In this document: positions 34,014-42,221 of the stretch, piece after piece
How the letters are laid out: each line of letters opens with the position of its first letter
Position numbering within the stretch: the first letter of the stretch is position 1
Assembly (NCBI GenBank): GCA_964580575.1
Contig: CAZOLJ010000021.1
Location: 1 to 59,734 of the forward strand
DNA length: 59,734 nt
Origin: CAVPDE01 sp964580575
Lineage (GTDB): Bacteria > Desulfobacterota > DSM-4660 > Desulfatiglandales > HGW-15
Direction of reading: 5' to 3'
Notes under the pieces: model-generated
Databases searched by the model: none
Seen by the model: only the letters and a program-made list of their open reading frames with translations
Told to the model about the DNA's origin: nothing
Position numbers and translations under genes: made by a program

Positions 34014-34922
34014 TTAACTAAAATACCCCGGCGGGAGCGGGCAATAGGGCTTGGTTTTCCACCGCTTGTGAAACCAGAACCACTGTTCAGGGTTCTCCCG
34101 GATGTGGCGTTCGATGATGCTTGTGAAGAGGGCGGTGTTCTCCTCCACATCCTTGAGCTTGTCGCCTGTCCTGATCAGCTCGACCTCCTTCCCGATCATG
34201 ATCCGATAGCGGCCGTCTTTTGCTTTCGCCGAAAAGATGGGGACAACGGGGGCCCCGGTCTTCAACGCGACAAGGGCCAATCCCTTGTTGGTGCAAGCCG
34301 GCCGACCGAAGAAATCCACAAAAGCGCCTTCGTACCAGTCCACGTTCTGATCCAGAAGGATGCCGATGATCTTGTTCTCTTTAAGACTCATCAGGAGCTT
34401 TCTCATGGACCGTTGCTTGGGAATAATCTCGGTTCCGTACCCGGACCGCAGATCAATCACCAGCCGCTCAAGAGGGGCGAAATCCATGGGTCTGGCCACC
34501 ACAGCCAGATTTCCGAAGCGCATGGCCACAGCAGTGGACTCAATCTCCCAGTTGCCGAGGTGCCCTGTGAGAGCAAGGACTCCCCGTCCTTTTTTCAAAG
34601 CATCGAGGAGATGCTCCTCTGACTCGAAAGCAACGATCTTGTGCGCGTTCTGAGGGGTAACCGTCATGGCATGCGGGACTTCAAGGAACATCTGCCCAAA
34701 GTGGATGTAGATTTTTCTGAGGAGTCGCTTTGCACCTTCTTCGTTCATCTCAGGGCCGAAACTCTGCATGAGATTGTCGAGAGCGTCGCCTTTCCTGCTC
34801 AAGGGCACCAGAGAGGCCAGGGTGCCCAACATCTTCCCCGCGAACTGCACCACCGGGAGCGGGAAGCGGGACATCATCCGGACAAAGAGTCGGAGGAGTC
34901 TGTAGACTATGACCTCAAGCAT
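34014..34922 (-). CDS. lpxL: Lauroyl/myristoyl-type lipid A acyltransferase (LpxL/HtrB family)
   Basis: Inner-membrane acyltransferase adding a secondary acyl chain to Kdo2-lipid IVA or a similar precursor. The 302-residue protein has the HX4E catalytic motif in LTGHLGNWE, and DQNVDWYEGAFVDFFGRPACTNKG typical of the family. Its start overlaps the lpxK stop by 16 bases, so translation is coupled. LpxL, LpxM and LpxP cannot be told apart from sequence alone. Confidence 0.9.
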   Translation of the reverse strand: MLEVIVYRLLRLFVRMMSRFPLPVVQFAGKMLGTLASLVPLSRKGDALDNLMQSFGPEMNEEGAKRLLRKIYIHFGQMFLEVPHAMTVTPQNAHKIVAFESEEHLLDALKKGRGVLALTGHLGNWEIESTAVAMRFGNLAVVARPMDFAPLERLVIDLRSGYGTEIIPKQRSMRKLLMSLKENKIIGILLDQNVDWYEGAFVDFFGRPACTNKGLALVALKTGAPVVPIFSAKAKDGRYRIMIGKEVELIRTGDKLKDVEENTALFTSIIERHIRENPEQWFWFHKRWKTKPYCPLPPGYFS

Positions 34923-35992
34923 GCTTCCTTGGCTTTCCCTCTGATCATGTCGAAAAAAGTCTCGGCCCCCGAGATCATCTGGAATCGTATCGTGAGATAG
35001 CCGAGGTGGTCGTCCGTCGGGGCCAACTGCCCGAGGCGGACATAGTCCTTCTCGGTTGTGATGAGCAGGTCGGCGCAGAGTCTCTGTCTTTCAGCGACCA
35101 GGTTCTGGAACTCAGATCCTAGAAACACATGATGGTCTCGAAAGCTCCGAAAATGAGTGATCTCACCACCGAGCTTGATGAGCGTCTCTCTGAAAACCTC
35201 CGGTCTTGCGATTCCTGCAAAAGCCACGACCCGTTTGCCTCGGATGAAGTCGGGACCATGGGCGTTGTTAAGGTTTGGAAGAACGAGACGTTCCGGCACG
35301 TGCTCACTCTGAAATGCGGGCTTGCCCCCGAACTTCTTCTTGAGGTAGTTCATCATGATGAGATTGGTCCCATGACCCGTCCGCGTGAGGATGAAAGCGT
35401 CTGCCCTTCGCAAGTGCTCGACCGGTTCCCTCAGGGGGCCACGGGGGAGAAGGTGCATGTTGCCGAAAGGGCTGGTCGCATCCAACAACACCAGGTCGAG
35501 GTCCTTTTTAAGGCCCATGTGCTGAAATCCATCGTCCAGGATAAAGAAGTTGGAGCCGTGCCGCTCCTGGGCAAGAAGGCCCGCCTCATAGCGAGTCTTA
35601 GAGAGGATCACCGGAACCCCCGGAAGGTTCTTGGCCAGCAGATAAGCTTCATCGCCTGCTTGCGCCGGAGTGCACAAGAGAGGTTGCCCGTCGGACACCT
35701 CGAAGATCTTGCCTCTGTGCTTGCTGCCGTAACCCCTGGACAGAATCGCCGGACGGTATCCTTCCTTGAGTGCCCATTCTGCGATCATGGCCGCTGCGGG
35801 AGTTTTGCCGGTTCCCCCTACAGTCAGATTTCCGATGCTCAGGACGAATCCGTGCAGCTCCTTCTTCCTTCTCTTTTCGTAAACTCGAGTCCTGATCCAG
35901 ACAGCGAAGCCGTAAAGAGAGGATAGACCTGCGAGAGGAATCATTGCTGGAAAAAGAGTTGTTTTTTCGTGAATCTTTGGCCAATCCGTCAT
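34907..35992 (-). CDS. lpxK: Tetraacyldisaccharide 4'-kinase
   Basis: Phosphorylates the 4' position of the lipid A disaccharide. The protein, 361 residues from ATG 35992 (MTDWPKIHEK), has an N-terminal membrane segment, the Walker A SIGNLTVGGTGKTPAA, DDGFQHMGLKKDLDLVLLDA and FAGIARPE, all family signatures. The frame is open 13 codons further upstream (MPISGAA), but those codons are in the promoter-like gap. Probably the first gene of the lpxK-lpxL-waaF-gmhB set. Confidence 0.93.
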   Translation of the reverse strand: MTDWPKIHEKTTLFPAMIPLAGLSSLYGFAVWIRTRVYEKRRKKELHGFVLSIGNLTVGGTGKTPAAAMIAEWALKEGYRPAILSRGYGSKHRGKIFEVSDGQPLLCTPAQAGDEAYLLAKNLPGVPVILSKTRYEAGLLAQERHGSNFFILDDGFQHMGLKKDLDLVLLDATSPFGNMHLLPRGPLREPVEHLRRADAFILTRTGHGTNLIMMNYLKKKFGGKPAFQSEHVPERLVLPNLNNAHGPDFIRGKRVVAFAGIARPEVFRETLIKLGGEITHFRSFRDHHVFLGSEFQNLVAERQRLCADLLITTEKDYVRLGQLAPTDDHLGYLTIRFQMISGAETFFDMIRGKAKEACLRS

Positions 35993-36059
35993 AAAGCGTA
36001 TTCCGTCTCGCGCTGCGCCGGAGATAGGCAAAAACCGTAACTGTTACCAAAAACCTATA

Positions 36060-36088
36060 TTGAGATTTCGCTATGTTCAATCTATAGT
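36060..36088 (+). promoter_or_regulatory. Sigma-70 promoter of the ywbE-like gene
   Basis: TTGAGA (36060-36065), 17-base spacer, TATAGT (36083-36088). Nearby GTAAC-T-GTTAC (36037-36047) is an 11-bp palindrome between the divergent lpxK and ywbE-like genes. Confidence 0.55.
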
Positions 36089-36137
36089 TAATAGACGATC
36101 AGAGCAACCAACACAAGATTTCTCAGTGGATGAGAGC

Positions 36138-36332
36138 ATGAACGGAACAAACCGAAAAACCGTTAAAAAGGGAGCCCATGTCAAAGTGGTCAAGAAAGAG
36201 GGTCAGCGTTCCGGAGAACTCACCGAAGGGATCGTCCAGGATGTTCTCACCCGTTCGGCGGTCCACCCCCACGGGATCAAGGTGCGCCTGGCCAGTGGAG
36301 TCGTAGGCCGCGTCAAGGAAATCATCCAGTGA
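36138..36332 (+). CDS. YwbE family protein
   Basis: 64-residue protein (MNGTNRKTVKKG start) with KKEGQRSGELTEGIVQDVLTRSAVHPHGIKVRLASGVVGRVKEI, the pattern of the YwbE family (DUF2196). Family members are small basic proteins of unknown function, with a fold that may bind nucleic acid. The open frame extends upstream to 36060 but the family start is at 36138. It is monocistronic. Confidence 0.85.
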   Translation: MNGTNRKTVKKGAHVKVVKKEGQRSGELTEGIVQDVLTRSAVHPHGIKVRLASGVVGRVKEIIQ

Positions 36333-36357
36333 GGGGCGCCCTTAATGGATTCGATTT

Positions 36358-36406
36358 GAGCAAAACCTCTACGCATCATGCAAAGAAGCCAGTGTCTAAG
36401 ACTCTA
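36358..36406. repeat. Dispersed roughly 48-bp repeat, copy 1
   Basis: Shares CTCTACGCA, TGCAAA, GTGT and AAGACTCTA, in order and spacing, with 49677-49723. It lies just before the URO-D pseudogene. Confidence 0.55.
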
Positions 36407-36410
36407 GCCG

Positions 36411-36895
36411 TTGAATGTACACTGCCGTGTTTTGACATGCAAGGGGAAATCCGGTGGCACTGTTTTGGAAGATGAAGGGAGTTGTGTTTTGCAAAACCTG
36501 GATAAGACCAAAGAGATGCTTCATTCATGGTGTGAGGCAACGGGTATCGAGTTTGTCAGCAAAGAGGCTGCAGAGGCCTATAAGCGAAGGGCCAGACGTG
36601 TTGCGGATGTCATCGAACTGAAGGTGCCGGACCGGGTGCCTGTTGTTCCGATCACATCTATCAGTTCCAGGAACAAGAGTATGTGAAAGCAGAGGAATTC
36701 TACGACCCTTTCCTGGATGACCCCTCGGATTTCATGCTTCGAGCATACCTTCCCCGAGTCTGCGGCATCTGGTTTGACGAGGCAAAGCATGAGAACGTGA
36801 AGGCTATGGTGGACTATGCCAAGGAGTATGGAGTATACCCAAGAAGGTTTGAGGTCAACGGTTTGAGGACTGAGGCAAAACATTTAGCGGATTAA
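36411..36895 (+). pseudogene. Decayed uroporphyrinogen decarboxylase-family methyltransferase
   Basis: Three collinear fragments of a URO-D/corrinoid methyltransferase-type protein remain. The first is an N-terminal part with AAEAYKRRARRVADVIELKVPDRVPV. After a frame change near 36650 comes YQFQEQEYVKAEEFYDPFLDDPSDFMLRAYLPRV. A C-terminal tail IWFDEAKHENVKAMVDYAKEYGVY follows. About 250 residues normally lying between these parts are missing, so two deletions are inferred, one of them frame-shifting. Full-length relatives are about 370-400 residues. The intact gene presumably worked with the corrinoid activator that follows directly. Confidence 0.75.
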
Positions 36896-36915
36896 GTTTG
36901 CGAAAAAATATAAAC

Positions 36916-38730
36916 ATGGCATCGCACAAAATTGATTTTGAGCCGGTGGGCCGGAGGGGGGAGGCATCTCCTGAAAACTCGCTTCTTGATGCGGCGCGTC
37001 AGATGGGAGTGGGACTCTCAGGGATTTGTGGAGGCCACGGAAAATGCCAGGCCTGCAAGGTGAGGATCCTGGAAGGCGAGGTCTCTGATTCTACCCCGAG
37101 CGAAGAAGGGACGTTCACTGCGGAACAACTCCGAGAAGGATGGAGATTGGCCTGCCAGGCTTATCCTGCGGCTGACTGCAAGGTGCATGTTCCAGCCGAG
37201 TCCATGACGGCTCCGCAGAGGACTCAGGTTGAGGGGCTGGAAATACAGGTTCCCCCTGAGCCCTCTGTTCAGGCTTACCTAGTAAAACTTCAAGAATCCA
37301 CCCTCTCGAAGGTTCTGGCGGACGACGAAAGCCTCGTGCGAACCCTCAACAGGGAACACGGGCTGTCCTGCAGCAAAACAGACATCGAAGTTCTCCGGGG
37401 GTTTTCACCTTTCGTGAGATCCCGGGACTGGGAATGCCAGGCGTCGGTGCGCGGAGATGAAATCATCGGCGTGGCTTCGCAGCCGAGCCCTGCGCTGGGC
37501 TTTGCAGTTGATCTTGGAACCACCAAGATCGCCGGTTATCTGGTCGATCTCAAAGAGGGCAGAACGTTGGCTTCCAAAGGTGTGATGAACCCGCAGATCA
37601 GCTACGGGGAAGACATCATCAGCCGGATTCAGGGAACCTTGTCGTCCCCATCGGCAGGTGCCGACATGCAGAGGGTTGCGGTGGAAGCCCTCAACCACCT
37701 TGCCTCCGACCTGTGCCGGGAAGTAGGGGCGGCGGTGACGGACATTGTCGATACCGTGACGGTGAGCAACACGGCCATGCATCATCTCCTCTTGGGGCTT
37801 CCGGTCAAACAGCTCGTGCGGGCTCCTTTTGTGCCGGCGGTCAGTAAAGCACTGAACTGCAAGGCTCGCGATATCGGGCTCCGGATTGCCTCCGGAGCAT
37901 ACGTCCATTTTCTTCCCAATATCGCCGGCTTTGTCGGCGGGGACCATGTGGCCGTGCTGCTCGCGACCATGCAGGCAAAACCAAGCGGCCTGGTCATTGC
38001 CCTGGATATCGGCACCAACACGGAGGTCTCTTTGATCGACGGGGAGAACATCTCCTCGGTCTCATGTGCGTCAGGTCCTGCTTTTGAAGGATATCATATA
38101 AGGCATGGCATGAGAGCAGCGAGGGGCGCGGTCGAGAAAGTCCGGATTGAAAACAACACGGTCCAGATTCAAACCATCGACGATGCTCCTCCTGCAGGGT
38201 TATGCGGATCGGGAGTGCTCGATGCCATGGCCCATCTCTACCTCGCAGGGGTTGTGGACGGGAGCGGCAGGATGCTGGAGGGCCATCCACGAGTCAGGAC
38301 GGGCCAGGAGTACAGGGAGTTCGTGCTGGTTGAAGAAGGAGAATTTGGGGCGCCTGCGGCCGTCGTTCTCACGCAGCATGACCTTCGAGAGCTTCAACTT
38401 GCCAAAGCGGCGATCCGAACCGGGATCCAGGTGCTTCTGGCGACGAGCGGCCGAAAAGAGCAGGACTTGGAACAAGTCATCATTGCCGGGGCCTTTGGAA
38501 GCTTCATCGATGTGGCGAGCGCCGTGGCCGTCGGCATGATACCTAACCTTCCTCTGGAGCGCTTCAGGCAAGTCGGAAATGCTGCAGGCATGGGAGCGAA
38601 AATGGCGCTGATCTCTTCGTCTCAGCGTAGGAAGGCCCAGGCTCTGGCTTCCCAAGTCAAATATGTCGAACTCGGAAGTGCCCCGCAGTTCTCGGAAACC
38701 TTCCTTAAGGCCTGTTCCCTTACGACGTGA
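36916..38730 (+). CDS. Corrinoid-protein reductive activator (RACo-like, 2Fe-2S and ASKHA domains)
   Basis: ATP-dependent reductive activator that returns inactive Co(II) corrinoid proteins to Co(I) in methyltransferase systems. The 604-residue protein has an N-terminal 2Fe-2S ferredoxin domain (C38, C44, C47, C80: GICGGHGKCQACKV and LACQ). A linker follows, then the DUF4445/ASKHA ATPase-like domain (FAVDLGTTKIAGYLVDL, IALDIGTNTEVSL, ASGPAFEGYHIRHGMRAA, IAGAFGSFIDV). ATG 36916 (MASHKIDFEPVGRRGE) matches the usual N terminus; TTG 36898 is possible. The only nearby partner is the broken URO-D gene, so it may serve a corrinoid protein elsewhere. Confidence 0.88.
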   Translation: MASHKIDFEPVGRRGEASPENSLLDAARQMGVGLSGICGGHGKCQACKVRILEGEVSDSTPSEEGTFTAEQLREGWRLACQAYPAADCKVHVPAESMTAPQRTQVEGLEIQVPPEPSVQAYLVKLQESTLSKVLADDESLVRTLNREHGLSCSKTDIEVLRGFSPFVRSRDWECQASVRGDEIIGVASQPSPALGFAVDLGTTKIAGYLVDLKEGRTLASKGVMNPQISYGEDIISRIQGTLSSPSAGADMQRVAVEALNHLASDLCREVGAAVTDIVDTVTVSNTAMHHLLLGLPVKQLVRAPFVPAVSKALNCKARDIGLRIASGAYVHFLPNIAGFVGGDHVAVLLATMQAKPSGLVIALDIGTNTEVSLIDGENISSVSCASGPAFEGYHIRHGMRAARGAVEKVRIENNTVQIQTIDDAPPAGLCGSGVLDAMAHLYLAGVVDGSGRMLEGHPRVRTGQEYREFVLVEEGEFGAPAAVVLTQHDLRELQLAKAAIRTGIQVLLATSGRKEQDLEQVIIAGAFGSFIDVASAVAVGMIPNLPLERFRQVGNAAGMGAKMALISSSQRRKAQALASQVKYVELGSAPQFSETFLKACSLTT

Positions 38731-38742
38731 TCGCTTTGGACG

Positions 38743-39117
38743 CTAACGCGACACGGGCCCGCGAAAGTTCATGATTCCGTCGTAAACACAGCCAAGGATT
38801 TCTTCCGGGACATCGCCCCTGTTCTCCCTGAACCAGCGGCCAATGCCCTCACGATCAAAATGCCCATTGGCCTCAAGCACAGGGGAGGCCTTCATTTTAC
38901 CGGGGTTGTCGCCGTCATCGATGCGGCTGTGCTGGTAACCCTTGTCTTTGAGCCACGTCAGAGCTTTCTGTTCGGTTTGCTTGTCATAGCAAAGCTGGAA
39001 CCCGATGATTCGTTTTTCCGGATCAATCCACACGATCAGGTCAAAGTCCTCGTCAGAGAACCATCTCCGCCTTGGTTCTCCGCGAACCTGCCTGACATCG
39101 CGAATCTCTCTCAACAT
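38743..39117 (-). CDS. Conserved hypothetical protein
   Basis: 124-residue protein beginning MLREIRDVRQVRGEPRRRWFSDEDFDLIVW. It is hydrophilic, with no signal peptide or membrane segment and an abundance of Trp, Arg and Asp. I recall similar short proteins annotated only as hypothetical in Desulfobacterota and cannot assign a function. It starts 6 bases after the isochorismatase-family gene and is probably co-transcribed; it converges on the RACo-like gene. Confidence 0.7.
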   Translation of the reverse strand: MLREIRDVRQVRGEPRRRWFSDEDFDLIVWIDPEKRIIGFQLCYDKQTEQKALTWLKDKGYQHSRIDDGDNPGKMKASPVLEANGHFDREGIGRWFRENRGDVPEEILGCVYDGIMNFRGPVSR

Positions 39118-39123
39118 AACCGT

Positions 39124-39666
39124 CTAAGCTAAAAACTCCTCGGCCGTCATGACCTTGGCGTAGGCCCCGTGAAGGGCTGCCATGAACGCCCTGTGCACAT
39201 GGACCGCCGGCACAACACTTCCTCTAAACTCAAGATCCTTGGTCGCACATGCGTCCTCGATCACCGTGCAGGAGAACCCCAGATCACAGGCAGCCCGAAC
39301 CGTTGCATCCACACACATGTGGCTCATGGCTCCGACGATCACCAGATCATCCACACCCTGTTTTCGCAGTGCCTCCAGGAGAAACGTTTCTCGAAAGCTG
39401 TTGGGGAAATGCTTTTGAGAAACAGTCTCACCGGCCAATGGTTCCAGGGCGCTGTGTATCTTCCCTCCCTCGGTGCTGGGAAGAAAGAAGGTGGCTCCCG
39501 GACGAATCGACACATGCTGCACATGGGAGACGGAAAGATTGTTTTTTCTGAAGCGGTCCAGGAGGTTCCGAGCTTTCTCGCAAGCCTGCAGGATCCCTGT
39601 GAGCTCCATCTTGCCGCCGGGGAAGTAGTCGTTTTGAAGGTCGACGAGCAACAGTCCTGTTTTCAT
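39124..39666 (-). CDS. Isochorismatase-family cysteine hydrolase
   Basis: 180-residue alpha/beta hydrolase of the isochorismatase/nicotinamidase superfamily with the Asp-Lys-Cys triad: D9 (LLVDLQNDYF), K85 (SQKHFPNS) and C118 (GAMSHMCVDATVRA). The known family hydrolyses amides such as nicotinamide or isochorismate-like ethers; this member's substrate is not evident. ATG 39666 is chosen because AAAGGAG lies 6 bases upstream, although the frame is open for another 58 codons. Confidence 0.88.
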   Translation of the reverse strand: MKTGLLLVDLQNDYFPGGKMELTGILQACEKARNLLDRFRKNNLSVSHVQHVSIRPGATFFLPSTEGGKIHSALEPLAGETVSQKHFPNSFRETFLLEALRKQGVDDLVIVGAMSHMCVDATVRAACDLGFSCTVIEDACATKDLEFRGSVVPAVHVHRAFMAALHGAYAKVMTAEEFLA

Positions 39667-39731
39667 GAAGGACTCCTTTGAGCCCTGTTTCTGCGTTTGC
39701 TGGAAATACCGTATGACGGACTCGTAACAAG

Positions 39732-39770
39732 CCGTCAGTCCGGTGAAAACCGGAGTCCAGGGAATGACGG
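39732..39770. repeat. Bipartite palindromic repeat
   Basis: Outer arms CCGTCA/TGACGG enclose TCCGGT-GAAA-ACCGGA. This resembles the widespread genomic repeat CCGTCATTCC...GGAATGACGG found in many bacteria. It lies in the 225-bp gap between the divergent isochorismatase-family and thymidylate-synthase-fold genes, where nothing else is recognised. Confidence 0.65.
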
Positions 39771-39891
39771 GAAACCCTATTTCTAGGCTTCTTACGAATG
39801 CACCAAGGATAGGCATGCAACAATTTGTCATCGGGGTCAAGAGCTTTTACACTGCCTTTTGAATTGACAATGGAGGAGGGGCGCGGCAAAA

Positions 39892-40629
39892 ATGGAAAAA
39901 GGAATAGCGATCACGAGGGCAAGGAGAAACGGAGCGATGAAACTGGAATTTCTAGAGGCTCGGGATTTGCCGGATGCCTGGTTTCAGTGCGTCTACAGGC
40001 TTCTGGAAGCGGGCAGGGAATACCTTATCGAGAGGGGAAGCTTTCAGGGGCAAAAAAGGCTTGAGTTCGACTATGTCACTGTCCACATCAAGTATCCCGG
40101 AGTAAGGCCTCTTCTGCCCGATATTCCGCCGTCGCTGGGCATCCCGAACCCTGTCGCAGAGGGATATCTTGAATCCTATCTTCCGTACCTGATGACAGCA
40201 GCGAAACAGCCCGGAGAAGATTACACCTATGGACAGTTTCTGGAGAAACAGATTGAAGAGGTGATCCGAATGTACAGGGAGGACGGGTTCGGCACCAACC
40301 AGGCTTACATGACGGTCGGGGAGCCTGAGTCGTTGTTCCTCAAAGATCCTCCCTGCCTGAGAGGGATAGACACCCGGGTCAGGGACAACAAGCTCCATTT
40401 CGTGGTCTATTTCAGGTCATGGGATCTGTGGAACGGGTTTCCGGCCAACTTGGGAGCCCTTCAGCTGCTCAAGGAATACATGGCGTCGGGAATCGGGGTC
40501 GAGGACGGAGAAATCATCGCTGCGAGCAAGGGATTGCATCTTTATGACTATGTGTGGGAGCTGGCGAAGTTGAGGACCATGTGCGCCAATCCCTCTGCAC
40601 TCTCTAAAGGCGAATGCAGCACGGAATAA
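39892..40629 (+). CDS. Thymidylate synthase-fold enzyme without the phosphate-binding arginines
   Basis: 245-residue protein of the short (archaeal-size) thymidylate synthase class. The catalytic framework matches E. coli ThyA at exact spacing: C155 for C146, R175 and D178 for R166 and D169, N186 for N177, H216 and Y218 for H207 and Y209. The two arginines (R126, R127) that hold the dUMP phosphate from the other subunit are Thr-Asn here (FGTNQAYM). The enzyme therefore probably does C5 methylation or hydroxymethylation on a pyrimidine, perhaps not dUMP. GGAGGAGGGG precedes the ATG. No folate or dcd/dut gene is adjacent. Confidence 0.72.
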   Translation: MEKGIAITRARRNGAMKLEFLEARDLPDAWFQCVYRLLEAGREYLIERGSFQGQKRLEFDYVTVHIKYPGVRPLLPDIPPSLGIPNPVAEGYLESYLPYLMTAAKQPGEDYTYGQFLEKQIEEVIRMYREDGFGTNQAYMTVGEPESLFLKDPPCLRGIDTRVRDNKLHFVVYFRSWDLWNGFPANLGALQLLKEYMASGIGVEDGEIIAASKGLHLYDYVWELAKLRTMCANPSALSKGECSTE

Positions 40630-40690
40630 TCTCACAGAGAACCCAGAGGAAAGCAAAAAGTTGTCTTTGCGCCGTTACGGTGAGTCATCG

Positions 40691-41755
40691 ATGAAAGCGG
40701 ACTTAAAAGGAATGACCCTTGCGGAAACCGAAGCCTGGGTGGAAGCCCAAGGCCTTCCGGCTTACCGGGCCAAGCAGTTGCGCCAATGGCTGTTCAAAGG
40801 GTTGGTGACCTCCTTCAAGGAGATGACCAATATTTCCAAGGGCCTTCGGGCACAACTGGAGGAGAAAGCTCGGATCGATCACCTGGTTCAGGAGAACATG
40901 CAGGTTTCCAAGGACAGGACAACCAAGTTTCTTTTCAAACTGGACGACGGCCACTTCATTGAGACCGTGCTCATTCCGGAGAGAGGGCATTTCACCCTCT
41001 GCATCTCTTCTCAGGCAGGCTGCGCCATGGGGTGTCGTTTCTGCCTGACAGCGAGGCAGGGGCTGAAGAGAAATCTCACGGCCGCTGAAATCGTTGACCA
41101 GGTCATCCATGTCAGGCGTTCCATGAGCGAACCGGATCGTTTGACCAATATCGTCTTCATGGGCATGGGCGAACCCCTTGCGAATTATGACGCTGTGGTC
41201 CGGGCTTTGGGCAACCTGATCTCCGAAGAGGGCATGAACTTCTCTCATCGGACGGTCACGATCTCCACCTGCGGCTTAGTCCCTAAGATTCGGAGACTCG
41301 GGAGGGAAGCCAGGGTCAATCTGGCCGTTTCGCTCAATGCGTCGGAGGATGAAACGAGAAGTTCTCTGATGCCTGTGAACCGCAAGTATCCTCTGAAAAG
41401 CCTGATTGAAGCACTCAGGGAGTTTCCCACTCTGAACCGAAGAATGGTTACTTTCGAATATGTTCTTGTGGGAGGAGTCAACGACCGGGAGGAGGACGCC
41501 CGGCGGCTGGCGGTGCTCCTGAAAGGAGTGCGCGCCAAGATTAACCTGATTGCGCTTAATCTTCACCCTGATCTGCATCTCGCGCCGCCTTCACCGGAGC
41601 GGGTTCTCCGGTTTCAGGAAATCCTGATCGAGCATCACTTCACAGCGATGATCCGGAAAAGCAAAGGCCAGGACATCTCAGCGGCCTGCGGGCAACTTAG
41701 CGGGAAGGTTTTGCCTCCAACCTCAAGTCACGCCGAAGGCGTGACGCTCCTCTAA
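40691..41755 (+). CDS. rlmN: 23S rRNA/tRNA adenine-C2 methyltransferase RlmN
   Basis: Radical-SAM enzyme methylating A2503 of 23S rRNA and A37 of some tRNAs. The 354-residue protein has the 4Fe-4S motif C111, C115 and C118 (CAMGCRFC), VFMGMGEP, and the methyl-carrying cysteine in DISAACGQL. Start ATG 40691 (MKADLKGMTL); upstream residues in the frame are intergenic. The last dozen residues (TSSHAEGVTLL) are encoded by a hairpin repeat of family B and are not part of the family. Confidence 0.93.
   Translation: MKADLKGMTLAETEAWVEAQGLPAYRAKQLRQWLFKGLVTSFKEMTNISKGLRAQLEEKARIDHLVQENMQVSKDRTTKFLFKLDDGHFIETVLIPERGHFTLCISSQAGCAMGCRFCLTARQGLKRNLTAAEIVDQVIHVRRSMSEPDRLTNIVFMGMGEPLANYDAVVRALGNLISEEGMNFSHRTVTISTCGLVPKIRRLGREARVNLAVSLNASEDETRSSLMPVNRKYPLKSLIEALREFPTLNRRMVTFEYVLVGGVNDREEDARRLAVLLKGVRAKINLIALNLHPDLHLAPPSPERVLRFQEILIEHHFTAMIRKSKGQDISAACGQLSGKVLPPTSSHAEGVTLL
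41721..41752. repeat. Hairpin unit, family B, single copy
   Basis: CCTCAAG, then GTCACGCC-GAA-GGCGTGAC, then GCTCCTC. The flanks are the same as in the array at 32836-32910, around a different perfect stem. It encodes the C terminus of RlmN. Confidence 0.8.
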
Positions 41756-41840
41756 CCTTCATCCCTCTACTTTTCCCTTGCACTCTTTTGTCAATATGCT
41801 ATTGTAATTAATCAAAAATTTCCTGTTGGATCGCGAGTTC

Positions 41841-42221
41841 ATGGTCGAACTGGATTTTGAAAAAGGAAAGGGCCTGCTGCCTGCCGTGGTCCAGGAGTTT
41901 CGAACGGGCAAGGTTCTCATGCTGGCCTATATCAATCGAGCCTCGTGGGAAAAAACCCTTGAGACAGGCGAAGCCCATTACTGGAGCCGCTCACGCCAGG
42001 AGATCTGGCACAAGGGAGGTTCCTCGGGCAACGTGCAGAAAATCAAAGAAATCTATGTGGACTGCGACAGCGACACGGTGCTTTTCAGAGTGGAGCAGGT
42101 AGGCGGTGCCGCCTGCCACACGGGCTACGAAACCTGTTTTCACAAGCAGATCGGCCCTGACCGTGAAATCACCATCGTGGGTGAAAGAATTTTCGATCCG
42201 GAGCGTGTGTATAAGAAATGA
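41841..42221 (+). CDS. hisI: Phosphoribosyl-AMP cyclohydrolase
   Basis: Zinc hydrolase of histidine synthesis that opens the adenine ring of phosphoribosyl-AMP. The 126-residue stand-alone form (no fused HisE) has AYINRASWEKTLETGEAHYWSRSR, VDCDSDTVLF and the zinc cysteines in GGAACHTGYETCF. ATG 41841 is preferred to TTG 41826. The stop overlaps the hisG start by four bases (ATGA). Confidence 0.93.
   Translation: MVELDFEKGKGLLPAVVQEFRTGKVLMLAYINRASWEKTLETGEAHYWSRSRQEIWHKGGSSGNVQKIKEIYVDCDSDTVLFRVEQVGGAACHTGYETCFHKQIGPDREITIVGERIFDPERVYKK

Noticed and set aside
36440..36470. Sigma-54 promoter (TGGCAC followed by TTTTGG)
   Set aside because: The -24-like TGGCAC is present but the -12 GC element is missing, and it precedes a pseudogene.
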